Position numbers and translations under genes: made by a program. Below are positions 15,601-24,280 of a DNA stretch of 58,213 nucleotides, piece after piece (position 1 is the stretch's first letter; each line of letters opens with the position of its first letter). The notes beneath the pieces are model-generated. The model was not told where the DNA came from, did no database searches, and worked only from the letters and a program-made list of their open reading frames with translations. Source of the DNA: Ruminococcus flavefaciens (GTDB taxonomy: Bacteria; Bacillota; Clostridia; Oscillospirales; Ruminococcaceae); the NCBI GenBank assembly GCA_023667045.1, contig JAMPAU010000011.1, positions 1 to 58,213 of the forward strand, given 5' to 3'.

Positions 15601-15993
15601 ATGGTTGAAGTTAAGATTCCGGCAGAAATACAAGAATATAAAAGTAAACTTATTTTTGGTCTGTCAACACGTCAGATTATTTCAATTATCGGAGCGTTGG
15701 CGGTGGGCGTACCGTTGGGCGTTTTAGGCTATGGGCGAATTTCCGGCGATATACTGCCGTGGTTGGTTATTATATCCGTTTTTCCGTTTGCCGGTTGGGG
15801 TTTTATGACGTTCAAAGGTATGCGGTTTGAAGTTTTCATGAAGGCTTTTTTGTCGCTGAATTTTCTGCCACAAAGACGTGTTTATGAAGATACGGACGTG
15901 AATATTTTCTGTTCATTGCGTGAGGAAATTATCGAAGATGACGTTGTAAATCAGCGAATCGAAAACGGCGATTATGAATTTGAGGACGAATAA
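15601..15993 (+). CDS. PrgI family (VirB3-like) membrane protein
   Basis: A 130-residue protein with the PrgI pattern: an N-terminal VKIPAEIQEYKSKLIFGLSTRQI, two adjacent membrane helices (IISIIGALAVGVPLGVLGY and LPWLVIISVFPFAGWGF), then FKGMRFEVFMKAFLSLNFLPQRRVYE. It is the VirB3-equivalent that anchors the VirB4 ATPase. Start: ATG 15601 after AAAGGAG. It directly precedes virB4 with a gap of 14 bases, the normal order in these elements. Confidence 0.92.
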   Translation: MVEVKIPAEIQEYKSKLIFGLSTRQIISIIGALAVGVPLGVLGYGRISGDILPWLVIISVFPFAGWGFMTFKGMRFEVFMKAFLSLNFLPQRRVYEDTDVNIFCSLREEIIEDDVVNQRIENGDYEFEDE

Positions 15994-16007
15994 GGAGGTA
16001 AATAAAT

Positions 16008-18497
16008 TTGTTTGGAAAAGAAAAAAATACAAAAAAATCTGCAAGGGATATTGACAGAAAACGTGAAGCGGAGCTGAAAAAGGATACTGCAAAAGAAAAA
16101 GACGTTAAGGAAAAACGTCAAGTGAAACGCACCACAATCCAGACTTTGCCTTATGAATGTTTTGTGAGCAATTACATTATGTTGCTGAAAAGCAACGTTA
16201 AAATCGGCAGGGAAACTACCAATCTTTACTCGAAAACTTATCTTGTTCCGGACGTGAATTATTCCGCACTTACTCGTGAACAGCAACTCGAAAAAATGCA
16301 GATTTACATTGATTTGCTGAACGGTTTTGACAGCACGATAAGTTTTCAGATGACGTTGCTTAACAGCAAAATCAACAAAGAAGATTTTGAAAATCGACTT
16401 TTGCTGAAAAATAAAAATGACGGTCTGGATTCCGAAAGACAGGAATTTAATGAAATTCTGCATGATAAAATAATGCACGGTCAGAACGGTATTCAGTGCC
16501 GTAAATTCATAACCGTAACGGTTTCGGCGATTAATTTTGAGACAGCAAGCACACGATTTTTCAATGTTGAATCGCATTTGATAAATTGTCTTAGCAGACT
16601 TGGAACGGAGCTTATAACTCTGAACGCCAATGACCGTGTGCGACTTATGGCAGATATTTTGCGTGATGTTGACACAAAAATATATCCTGTTTCCCGTGAG
16701 GAATTTGCAAGACGTTCTGAAAAAATGCTTTGCTGTCCGGACTATTTTGAATTTAAAAAAGACTATTTCATGTACAATGATACGTATGCAAGATGTATCT
16801 ATTTCAAGCGACTTCCGCAGTCTGTTATGGACACAATTTTCAAGGATATTATCGAAATGAACCAGTCTTTAATTATCAGCAAAAACGTTGAATTTGTTGA
16901 GCAGTCAGAAGCGTTGACAATTCTGCACAGAAAAATAACCGATATGAAACAGGAAGAAATCACAAAAGTAAAAAAGGCTGCAACAGCTTCAAGAGGTGCA
17001 TTTGTAGACCCCATTGAGGGAACACAACTTGCGGTTGACAAGGTTCAGGCACAGGAATTTCTTGAAGATTTGCAGGAACGTAACCAGAAAATGACATTAT
17101 GCCAGTTTATCGTTATGCTTACGGCTGAAAGTTTTGAGGAATTGCAGAAAAACACAGAAGCACTTGAAATTATTCTGCGAAAATATCAGATAGAGCCGAT
17201 TAACGCACCATATCGTCAGGAACAGGCTTTCGCAAGTGTAATGCCGTTGGGTAATTCTTTTTCATGCGACAAAGAACACAATATCCAGACAAGGCGTACA
17301 ATGTCATCAGAAAGTACGGCGGTTTTCATGCCGTTCAACGCACGTGAATTACTGCACGAAAATGGTTTATTTTACGGACAAAATAAACTTACAAAAAGCG
17401 TAATAATGTTTGACCGCAAAAGGCTGAAAAATCCGAATGGATTTATTTTCGGAGTCCCCGGAAGTGGTAAAAGTTTTCTTGCGAAACTGGAAATGATTTT
17501 TTCAATTCTGTCTACTGATGACGAAATTCTGATTGTTGACCCAGAACGTGAATACACGGCACTTGCGGAACTTCTCGGCGGTGAAGTAATTTACATTTCT
17601 GAAAACTCACAGACACATATAAATCCTATGGATTTGACCGAAAATCCGGACAAAGACGACAAAGAATACAATCCGATTAAAGCAAAACTTGATTTTATGC
17701 TGTCGTTTTTTTCGGCAATTCTGGGCAATCAGGAAATAACGCCAATTCAGAAAACTATCATTGATAACGTTATGCACGCAACGTATAAAAATTACGAAAA
17801 ACCGACTTTAAAAGAATATTATGCAGAACTTGAAAAGTACGAAAATACCGCAGCAGATGAAATAAAATCGGCTGTTGCATATCTCCGTCAAACTTTGCAT
17901 TTATATGTGCATGGTTCAATGAATGTTTTTTCAAATCCATCAAATGTGAATATCAACAAGCGAATTGTTGTTTATGATATAAAAGAACTCGGCAAAAATT
18001 TGCAGACTCTCGGTATGATGATTGTACTTGAAAATCTTTGGGACAGAGTGGCTAAAAACCGTACAAAAGGTCTTGGGACAAGAATTTACATAGATGAAAT
18101 GTACTTGCTTTTCAAGTCTGAACAGTCCGCAAATTTCTTTTATGAACTTTACAAACGTGCAAGAAAATGGGGCGGTATTCCTACCGGAATTACGCAGAAT
18201 GTCGACGATTTATTACGTTCTGAACTCGCACGCACAATGCTTTCAAATACACAGTTTGTCGTTATGCTGTCGCAGAATGCAACCGACCGTGACCAACTTT
18301 CACGACTGCTGAATATTTCCCCTGAAACTATGATGTATGTCACAAATGCAAGCTCCGGAAGCGGTCTGATTTATGCGGACGAATACGGCACAATTCCGTT
18401 TGAAAATAAATTTCCGTCTAACACAAATCTTTACAGAATTATTTCAACTAAATTCGGTGAGGATTTGGAAAAAATGAAACAGGAAACAAATATCTGA
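16008..18497 (+). CDS. virB4: VirB4-type conjugation ATPase
   Basis: Energises the mating channel at the membrane. The C-terminal ATPase has Walker A near residues 480-488 (FGVPGSGKS), a conserved DPEREY box just after it, and Walker B near residue 693 (IYIDEMYLLF), followed by ARKWGGIPTGITQNVDDLL, the VirB4/TraE signature. The N-terminal half (YECFVSNYIMLLKSNVKIG, CLSRLGTELITLNANDRVRLMADILRD) is typical of the TrsE-like branch. Start: TTG 16008 after AGGAGG (15993-15998). The 829-aa length matches the family. The stop is followed immediately by TTTTCTTTTTCAG. Confidence 0.95.
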   Translation: MFGKEKNTKKSARDIDRKREAELKKDTAKEKDVKEKRQVKRTTIQTLPYECFVSNYIMLLKSNVKIGRETTNLYSKTYLVPDVNYSALTREQQLEKMQIYIDLLNGFDSTISFQMTLLNSKINKEDFENRLLLKNKNDGLDSERQEFNEILHDKIMHGQNGIQCRKFITVTVSAINFETASTRFFNVESHLINCLSRLGTELITLNANDRVRLMADILRDVDTKIYPVSREEFARRSEKMLCCPDYFEFKKDYFMYNDTYARCIYFKRLPQSVMDTIFKDIIEMNQSLIISKNVEFVEQSEALTILHRKITDMKQEEITKVKKAATASRGAFVDPIEGTQLAVDKVQAQEFLEDLQERNQKMTLCQFIVMLTAESFEELQKNTEALEIILRKYQIEPINAPYRQEQAFASVMPLGNSFSCDKEHNIQTRRTMSSESTAVFMPFNARELLHENGLFYGQNKLTKSVIMFDRKRLKNPNGFIFGVPGSGKSFLAKLEMIFSILSTDDEILIVDPEREYTALAELLGGEVIYISENSQTHINPMDLTENPDKDDKEYNPIKAKLDFMLSFFSAILGNQEITPIQKTIIDNVMHATYKNYEKPTLKEYYAELEKYENTAADEIKSAVAYLRQTLHLYVHGSMNVFSNPSNVNINKRIVVYDIKELGKNLQTLGMMIVLENLWDRVAKNRTKGLGTRIYIDEMYLLFKSEQSANFFYELYKRARKWGGIPTGITQNVDDLLRSELARTMLSNTQFVVMLSQNATDRDQLSRLLNISPETMMYVTNASSGSGLIYADEYGTIPFENKFPSNTNLYRIISTKFGEDLEKMKQETNI

Positions 18498-18510
18498 TTT
18501 TCTTTTTCAG
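18498..18510 (+). repeat. post-stop TTTTCTTTTTCAG motif (after virB4)
   Basis: Begins at the base after TGA and continues TTTGTAAATGGAGG, the most divergent tail of the set. Confidence 0.75.
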
Positions 18511-18531
18511 TTTGTAAATGGAGGTGATAAT

Positions 18532-20235
18532 TTGTCTGACAAGCAAAAATTAACGGATATGTCTGCTTCGGAACTTGAGGAACTGACGAAAAAAATTGAC
18601 ATAAAAATTCATGAAATAGACGAAAAAATTAAGGAAGTAAAGCATGATATAAAAGTCATGGAGAACGAAATTGACCTTTTGTATGAAAGAAGAGAAAGTG
18701 CCGATTTTGCAGATATTCAGCGGATTGACGACTGGATAAATGACATTAAAAGACAGATTGACAGCTGTAAAATGGAACAGGATTTACTCAATCGTGAAAA
18801 AGATGTACAGATTTCGACAAAAGAAAATGCTGAAAAAATTCTGCAAGATTTACAGAAAAATCAAAATTCAGCTTTAAAAAACGTTACTGCCGGAATTGCA
18901 AAAAAAGTTGTAACCACACCTGTATCGGCAACTGTCCGGACGGTTAAAAGTACGATAAAAAGTGCGTTTTCAAAGGCGAATCCATTTGATAAAAAAATCA
19001 ATAAAGAAGACGTTTCCGACAGCGGAATTGAGAGTATCAGACTTGCAAACAGCGGTATAAAAACCGTAAAAAAATCAATTCGCACAACTCAAAGTACAAT
19101 AAAAACTACCAGTAACGTTGTAAAGAAAACAGGTACTGCCATATACAAAACAGCCGAAATTACGACAAAAACTACTGTTGCTGTAGCAAAGTTTACTGGA
19201 AATGTTATTGTTCATATTGCAGCAACTTTAACCAGTCCGCTGATAATATTTTTAATATTTTTAGTCGTGTTTTTACTGCTAATATCTTCGTTTGTGGTTC
19301 TTCTTATGGGCGTTGGCACAAGCGGTGCAAATTCAAATGCAAAAGCGTATTCGTCGGCTTCTGGATTAGGTGACATTTCATCACAATATCAATCAGGACT
19401 TGAACTTCTGCACACTTCCCTTGAAAATCACCAGAATGATTTTAATTCCTTAATTGATTCAATGTATTTCAATTATGACGATTTGACAAACAGCAGTCTT
19501 GTGTACATGGAACGGACGAATCCGGACGGTGCAAAATCAATTTATGAAAAAAGTTTTGCGACTGATGACCGCAAAAACTCTTTAAAATCAGAATGGAATA
19601 TCCCTCTTACAGACCGTGAATTTCTTGCAATTGCTTATGTATGGCTTGAAAATGAAAAAAATACTTCCAACAATTCGCAACATGGAATTTATGAAGTGAC
19701 GTACACGGAAGAAGTTTTTGATACAATTATTGAAAAATGTGTCGTTTATAATGATACGGTTTATAACGGTCAAAAATGCCCTGACGAAAACTGTACACGT
19801 CACGTTGAGTATATCGACAATCCAGACTATCAGACAGCCGTTGAAAGAACCGACAGAAGCCATTCAGCGTGGTTGGATTGGTGCGATATTGCACAGGCAA
19901 TATACGATAGTGACGGCGTTACAGATGATATTCAAGGGTGGATTAACAACTGGATAAATACTTATAATATGAGTCCGTATTATTCAAATTATGGCTGGGA
20001 TTTCGTTGATGATTTGTATAATCAGTATTCGGATAACTGGGACGTAATGGCTGCTACTCCGGAAAAAATCGAAAAAGTCACATATATCTGCGAATACCGG
20101 CACGATTTACATTCAATTGGTCTTGCATTTTTCGACAAGGAAACTGTTATGAACGCTTTGGATTTTGACGATATAAGCAAACAGTGGGTAGAACTTACGG
20201 AAAAAGGATTTGAAAATAATCCGGATATTTCATAG
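18532..20235 (+). CDS. CD1108/p60-like conjugation scaffold without a visible hydrolase domain
   Basis: Sits at the position, directly after virB4, where Firmicutes ICEs carry a membrane-anchored cell-wall hydrolase. The N-terminal 120 residues are a coiled coil (IDIKIHEIDEKIKEVKHDIKVMENEID). A repetitive Lys/Thr segment follows (IKTVKKSIRTTQSTIKTTSNVVKKTGTAIYKTAEITTKTT broken into shorter repeats), typical of the CD1108-type proteins, then one strong membrane helix (LIIFLIFLVVFLLLISSFVVLLMG, near residues 238-261). The C-terminal 300 residues include a four-cysteine/histidine patch (CPDENCTRHVEY) and many aromatic residues, but no NlpC/P60 Cys-His-His set or lysozyme Glu motif was found. Start: TTG 18532 after GGAGGTGAT. 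Confidence 0.65.
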   Translation: MSDKQKLTDMSASELEELTKKIDIKIHEIDEKIKEVKHDIKVMENEIDLLYERRESADFADIQRIDDWINDIKRQIDSCKMEQDLLNREKDVQISTKENAEKILQDLQKNQNSALKNVTAGIAKKVVTTPVSATVRTVKSTIKSAFSKANPFDKKINKEDVSDSGIESIRLANSGIKTVKKSIRTTQSTIKTTSNVVKKTGTAIYKTAEITTKTTVAVAKFTGNVIVHIAATLTSPLIIFLIFLVVFLLLISSFVVLLMGVGTSGANSNAKAYSSASGLGDISSQYQSGLELLHTSLENHQNDFNSLIDSMYFNYDDLTNSSLVYMERTNPDGAKSIYEKSFATDDRKNSLKSEWNIPLTDREFLAIAYVWLENEKNTSNNSQHGIYEVTYTEEVFDTIIEKCVVYNDTVYNGQKCPDENCTRHVEYIDNPDYQTAVERTDRSHSAWLDWCDIAQAIYDSDGVTDDIQGWINNWINTYNMSPYYSNYGWDFVDDLYNQYSDNWDVMAATPEKIEKVTYICEYRHDLHSIGLAFFDKETVMNALDFDDISKQWVELTEKGFENNPDIS

Positions 20236-20248
20236 AAAGGACAAATTT

Positions 20249-20539
20249 ATGAAACACAATGAACGTGTGCAGAAAATAAAAAGCTTTACTGAAAAAAATA
20301 AAATTTTCGTGATAATGGCAACAATTGCCGTGATTTTTCTGTTTTCCGGTTTCTTTTTCAGTAAAGAAAATGATGTGAAAACTTCTGAAACAATTCAGAC
20401 TGAAAATGCCGAAGAAACAGTCGAAAATCCACAATGGCAATTTTACTGGTCGGACTTGTGGGTGTTATTAGGTGTGGGTGGCTTTTGTACGGTAATGATT
20501 ATTCGTGAACGAAAAAAACTTAAGGAGGAATTACAGTGA
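20249..20539 (+). CDS. small two-helix membrane protein of the conjugation operon
   Basis: 96 residues: a basic amphipathic opening, a membrane helix (IFVIMATIAVIFLFSGFFF), an acidic Glu/Thr-rich loop, a second hydrophobic segment (DLWVLLGVGGFCTVMII) and a basic tail. Start: ATG 20249 after GAAAGGAC; a further upstream in-frame start overlaps the previous gene. Its stop overlaps the next start as GTGA. This size and position match the small accessory membrane proteins in the tra region of related elements, but no family is assigned. The first helix contains the words TTTCTTTTTCAG at the DNA level (20350-20361). Confidence 0.65.
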   Translation: MKHNERVQKIKSFTEKNKIFVIMATIAVIFLFSGFFFSKENDVKTSETIQTENAEETVENPQWQFYWSDLWVLLGVGGFCTVMIIRERKKLKEELQ

Positions 20540-22686
20540 ATTATTTTTGTGATGTGCATATTCAGTCACGAAAAGATGCGGAAAAAAGAATTTTTATTGT
20601 TCTGGACAACGGAAAAATTTCAGATAAAGAGCTTCCAAATCTGACAAAAGATATTCTGATTGAAAACGGTCAGTATAAGGATTTTACGCTGAAATATAAG
20701 CCGAAAATCGTCGCTGCTGAATATAAGGTTTACTCGACGGAAGAAGAAATTTTTGCAAGCTCTCAGGACGAAATTTTTGAAAGTCTGATAGAGAATGAAA
20801 AAGCTGATTTTATCGGACAGTCTGAAATTAATATTGACTGTGCAAAAGATAAAAACGTGAAAAAACGTCGAAAGAAAAAATCTTCTCCGGCTTTGAAATT
20901 CGGTATTGTCGGTGGCGTTGTCGTTTTGAGCGTCGTTGCGTTTGGGTTCGGAAACGTCATCGGAAAGTCACATTCAAATACCATGACGGCTGAAGAAGCT
21001 GCAATTATCAAAGCGAATGAGGACGGAATGATTATTCCAGAACAGGTTGAAATTGCCGAAAATGCGGAGCAAATCACCATATCAATTGACCGTTCATATT
21101 CGGCTGTTCCGACGGAAGATTTGCAGATAAAAGGTGAAGTTATCGACGGTGTGGCACAAATCACATTGCCGGAATTTGACAAAACCGATTTTTTCACGCA
21201 CGTTTCCGGCTATACATGGGGATTTTCTACAAATCCGGACGGCAAAAAAATTGAATATTACGGTGGAAGTACATACAGTTTTTCAAAAGATACAAAACTT
21301 TACCGTGTGCTTGTGAAATATGGTGGTGGAAGCGGTACGAAAGATGACCCGTATCTGATAAATTATTTTGACCAGTTGGAACTTATGGGCGAAGAAAAAG
21401 CACGTGGATATTTCAAGCAAACGGAAGATATTGTTTTTCCGGAATGGTCTTCTCACAAGCCGATTAACACGGTAAACGAATTAAAATCCGACCCAAAATC
21501 TGAATATTTTGAATATGACGGAAACGGTTATGCAATTCAGAATCTTGATAATCCGCTTTTTGGAACAGTTTCCGGAGCGGTTATAAAAAATGTAAATATT
21601 CAAAATTCTTTTATAAATACGGTCGAATTTAAAGATTACGGATTTATCGCTTGTGAGGTTTACAATTACCGCTATGAAACTGAGGACGGCAAATCTTATG
21701 AAACGGGCGAAACTCTGATACAACATTGTTCGGTGTCGCATTGCTCGATAAATGCTGAAATTCCACAGGAAGAAAATGCAACCGAAAGTGTTCAGGTTGT
21801 GACTGCTCCGGTGGTTGTTCCACCTGATTTGGTGGAGTACGATGAGGACGGAAATATCATAGAAAAAACAACTGAACCTGAGCCGATAAAAGTCGCAAAA
21901 CACGGCGAATATGCCATTGGTGCGATAACCGGTCTGGGCGGTCAGATTGAAAATTGTTATGTCAGCGATTTCGGAATATTTGCCTATCTGGACGATTATT
22001 TTCTGTATGCCGGTGGCATTTCCGGAAAACCTGCAAACGTCGTAAATTCGGCAGTTTATTATTTTTCAGCACAGGGAAATATTTTCAATGCCGGAGGAAT
22101 TGCCGGAAGTTGTGGAGGTTCACGAATGTACAATCCGACAGGAAAAGAACTTCCGGATTTTTACGGTGGAAACATTCAAGGCTGTCTTGCAAGAAATTTG
22201 ATTTTTACTACTGAAGCTGCTGCCGGAGGAATTGCCGGTGAAAGCAGTACAAACGCTGAAAATGCCGTAATATCCAACTGTTACGCCAATAAACTTGATT
22301 TTAAAGTGGGCGTGTATGAAGAAGATAAACTGGTAAAATCCGGTTATTCCGGTGGAATTTGCGGTACGGACGGAAAAGAAAATAATGGTCACAAAATTAT
22401 GAATACCGTTTCTCCGGCTGACGTGAAACTTATCGGAAACAGAAAAATTTCAGAATATGACGATACTGTACGTCTTGCCCCTGATTACGCTTTTTATCAG
22501 GAAAATATTCTGACGGTTCTGAATAAAAACACAATATCTCCCGATAATCCGAAAGAAATTTATACCGGAAATTTCATGTTTGGTGACAGCAGCATATTCG
22601 GTGACGAAAATGGAAGTCTGCCGTTTCCGTCGGAAATAGCAGACCTTTTTGAAAAAATTTATGTGGAGGAAAATTCAGATGAATGA
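20536..22686 (+). CDS. single-pass surface protein with GLUG-type repeats
   Basis: 716 residues. The N-terminal 115 residues are cytoplasmic and end in a Lys/Arg-rich stretch (KKRRKKKSS) before one membrane helix (FGIVGGVVVLSVVAFGFGNVIG). The outside part begins with a beta domain and then G-S-G-T-K-D-D-P-Y-L-I-N-Y-F-D-Q-L, the usual opening of GLUG-repeat proteins, followed by GLUG-like units (YAIGAITGLGGQIENCYVS, YAGGISGKPANVVNSAVYY, NAGGIAGSCGG, AAGGIAGESST, YSGGICGTDGK). Such repeats form beta-solenoids in bacterial surface proteins, so a role in mating-cell contact is likely. Start: GTG 20536, coupled to the previous stop. No sortase motif is needed because of the N-terminal anchor. Confidence 0.75.
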   Translation: MNYFCDVHIQSRKDAEKRIFIVLDNGKISDKELPNLTKDILIENGQYKDFTLKYKPKIVAAEYKVYSTEEEIFASSQDEIFESLIENEKADFIGQSEINIDCAKDKNVKKRRKKKSSPALKFGIVGGVVVLSVVAFGFGNVIGKSHSNTMTAEEAAIIKANEDGMIIPEQVEIAENAEQITISIDRSYSAVPTEDLQIKGEVIDGVAQITLPEFDKTDFFTHVSGYTWGFSTNPDGKKIEYYGGSTYSFSKDTKLYRVLVKYGGGSGTKDDPYLINYFDQLELMGEEKARGYFKQTEDIVFPEWSSHKPINTVNELKSDPKSEYFEYDGNGYAIQNLDNPLFGTVSGAVIKNVNIQNSFINTVEFKDYGFIACEVYNYRYETEDGKSYETGETLIQHCSVSHCSINAEIPQEENATESVQVVTAPVVVPPDLVEYDEDGNIIEKTTEPEPIKVAKHGEYAIGAITGLGGQIENCYVSDFGIFAYLDDYFLYAGGISGKPANVVNSAVYYFSAQGNIFNAGGIAGSCGGSRMYNPTGKELPDFYGGNIQGCLARNLIFTTEAAAGGIAGESSTNAENAVISNCYANKLDFKVGVYEEDKLVKSGYSGGICGTDGKENNGHKIMNTVSPADVKLIGNRKISEYDDTVRLAPDYAFYQENILTVLNKNTISPDNPKEIYTGNFMFGDSSIFGDENGSLPFPSEIADLFEKIYVEENSDE

Positions 22687-23071
22687 AGAAAATGAAAAAG
22701 TTTATACTCTGAAAAGTGTGCAGTCTGAAATTGCAAAACTTGAAAAGTCAAGGCTGAAAAAGAAAGAAAAAATCAGCAATCTTACAGCGGAACTCAAGGT
22801 TGACAACACCAAAATGAAAGAGCTTGAAAAAATTTATGATGAGCTTTACCATGAGGATTTACAGCAGAAAATTGCTAAACTCTGGTTCAAAGAAGAAAAA
22901 ATGACAAAAGAACAGGTTGAAAAATTCCTTGAACTCAGTATAAATATTCACGATAAAATCGATGCTCTGGACGTTCAGACAATCGTAAACGCTGTTACTT
23001 ATGCTTACAATAAACAGCGTAATGAAGCGGAAAATTCCGTTAATGTCAATACGGTAAATAAAATTTCATGA
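22679..23071 (+). CDS. coiled-coil protein, DUF4315-like
   Basis: 130 residues, nearly all charged helix (VQSEIAKLEKSRLKKKEKISNLTAELK; later MTKEQVEKFLELSINIHDKID). Small coiled-coil proteins of the DUF4315 type occupy this slot after the surface protein gene in related ICEs; the match is by architecture and position only. Start: ATG 22679, within the end of the previous gene (8-base overlap) and preceded by GTGGAGGA. No membrane helix. Probably an intracellular accessory of the channel. Confidence 0.55.
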   Translation: MNEENEKVYTLKSVQSEIAKLEKSRLKKKEKISNLTAELKVDNTKMKELEKIYDELYHEDLQQKIAKLWFKEEKMTKEQVEKFLELSINIHDKIDALDVQTIVNAVTYAYNKQRNEAENSVNVNTVNKIS

Positions 23072-23102
23072 TGATAATTTACGGCAGAAAAGAGGTGATT
23101 TT

Positions 23103-23333
23103 ATGGCAATGACTGAAAAGCAAATCAGCGAACTTAAATCGTACAATATCGGCTATTGTTTACGACGTTTGCGTTGGAATAAGTGTCTGACGCAACAAAA
23201 ATTTGCCGAATTATTGGGCTGTAATCAGTCTTCGGTATCAATGTGGGAACGTGGTGTATTTCTGCCACGTGAGCAGACGCTTGAAAAAATTGCAAAACTT
23301 TATGAATTGCCACACGACTTCTTTACAAAATAA
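23103..23333 (+). CDS. XRE-family transcriptional regulator 4
   Basis: A 76-residue Cro/C1 helix-turn-helix protein (LRWNKCLTQQKFAELLGCNQSSVSMWERGVFLPREQTLEKIAKLYELPHDFF). It closes the conjugation operon and is independent of the three XRE genes near 8 kb, which have different recognition helices. Start: ATG 23103 after AGAGGTG. It could provide feedback on the transfer genes. The stop is followed by TTTTCTTTTTCAG. Confidence 0.9.
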   Translation: MAMTEKQISELKSYNIGYCLRRLRWNKCLTQQKFAELLGCNQSSVSMWERGVFLPREQTLEKIAKLYELPHDFFTK

Positions 23334-23346
23334 TTTTCTTTTTCAG
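23334..23346 (+). repeat. post-stop TTTTCTTTTTCAG motif (after XRE 4)
   Basis: Begins at the base after TAA and continues AAAAGTAATGAAAGGGGTG into the next ribosome site, closely like the 15562 copy. Confidence 0.75.
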
Positions 23347-23370
23347 AAAAGTAATGAAAGGGGTGATGAT

Positions 23371-23538
23371 ATGGATTTAACAGTAACAGAAAAATCCTCA
23401 AATACAGGCAAAAATATATTGTTAAATACACAATCAATTCAAAAAGTTAAAATCAAAAAAAATATGGGGTTTCAATTAGGTAAAAGTGGATTTAGTGGCA
23501 AAATTGTTCATGGAAAAGAAATAAAATATCAAAGATAA
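23371..23538 (+). CDS. small basic protein, 55 aa, unknown
   Basis: A Lys-rich 55-residue protein (MDLTVTEKSSNTGKN at the start, GFQLGKSGFSGKIVHGKEIKYQR at the end) with an ATG start at 23371 after GAAAGGGGTGATG. It overlaps the end of the convergent gene on the minus strand by 10 bases. No known family. The pairing with a convergent cargo gene makes a toxin/antitoxin or modification/immunity pair possible, but nothing in the sequence proves this. Confidence 0.5.
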   Translation: MDLTVTEKSSNTGKNILLNTQSIQKVKIKKNMGFQLGKSGFSGKIVHGKEIKYQR

Positions 23539-24185
23539 AGCTTTGAATTTGAATTTTTAATAACTCCTAATTCATTTTGTGCCAATAAAAAGCCTTCGTA
23601 TAGTAATAAATATATTGCTTTTTCAAATTCAGATGATAAAAGCTTTAAACTATCTTGTGGAGTAAATAAAATTCCATTTATATAATGAATGTTAGACTTT
23701 TTTCTTGCTGATACACGGTGATTACCGTCAATAACAAGATATAATGAACCACAATGACAAAAATTAACTATAAATATAGGTTCTTGACATATGCTATAAT
23801 CGTAGTTACATTTTATTATATTGGGATTTGAAAATTTAATTGTAGCTTCTGAGAAATCGTTGAAATATTCTGAAAAAATTTCTAATGGAATAATTTGTGA
23901 TTGATATGATGAGGAAATTTGTTTGGCTTTATCTATATTGAAATGAAAACGCATTTCTGCTCCATCGACAAAAATCGATTCCCAAAAGTAATGTGAATTT
24001 TGCAAATAATGTGTTTGATTTTTTTCATATTGAAAGCAATTATATAATGCTTTTTTCCAATTTTCAATGTAATTATCAATTCCTGAAACATTATACATTT
24101 TTTTATTTAAATCAACCACTTGTAATAAATTATGGATATTTATATTGCAAACAAATTTTTCATTTTTAGAGTATATATAATTCAT
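23529..24185 (-). CDS. ParB/Srx-fold protein with DGNHR motif (cargo gene)
   Basis: A 218-residue protein whose central block reads LYLVIDGNHRVSARKKSNIHYINGI. The D-G-N-H-R-x-x-A box is that of the ParB/sulfiredoxin nucleotide-binding fold. The rest is AT-rich and unrecognised, with an N-terminal helical part (IDNYIENWKKALYNCFQYEKN). It is the only minus-strand gene in the first 49 kb, has lower GC than its neighbours and its own sigma-A-type promoter, so it is probably a recently inserted cargo gene. Start: ATG 24185 with GAGGTG upstream. It might be a small-molecule or nucleotide-dependent defence or regulatory protein; this is speculation. Confidence 0.6.
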   Translation of the reverse strand: MNYIYSKNEKFVCNINIHNLLQVVDLNKKMYNVSGIDNYIENWKKALYNCFQYEKNQTHYLQNSHYFWESIFVDGAEMRFHFNIDKAKQISSSYQSQIIPLEIFSEYFNDFSEATIKFSNPNIIKCNYDYSICQEPIFIVNFCHCGSLYLVIDGNHRVSARKKSNIHYINGILFTPQDSLKLLSSEFEKAIYLLLYEGFLLAQNELGVIKNSNSKLYL

Positions 24186-24226
24186 TTAATCACCTCAAAA
24201 AATTTTTTTATAATATATCTTTACAT

Positions 24227-24255
24227 ATTCTATCACAATATGAAAATTATGTCAA
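24227..24255 (-). promoter_or_regulatory. promoter of the minus-strand cargo gene
   Basis: On the minus strand TTGACA (complement of 24250-24255) is followed after exactly 17 bases by TAGAAT (complement of 24227-24232), about 40 bp upstream of the ATG at 24185. Confidence 0.75.
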
Positions 24256-24280
24256 ATGTTAACAGAAAGGACTTGAAAAG

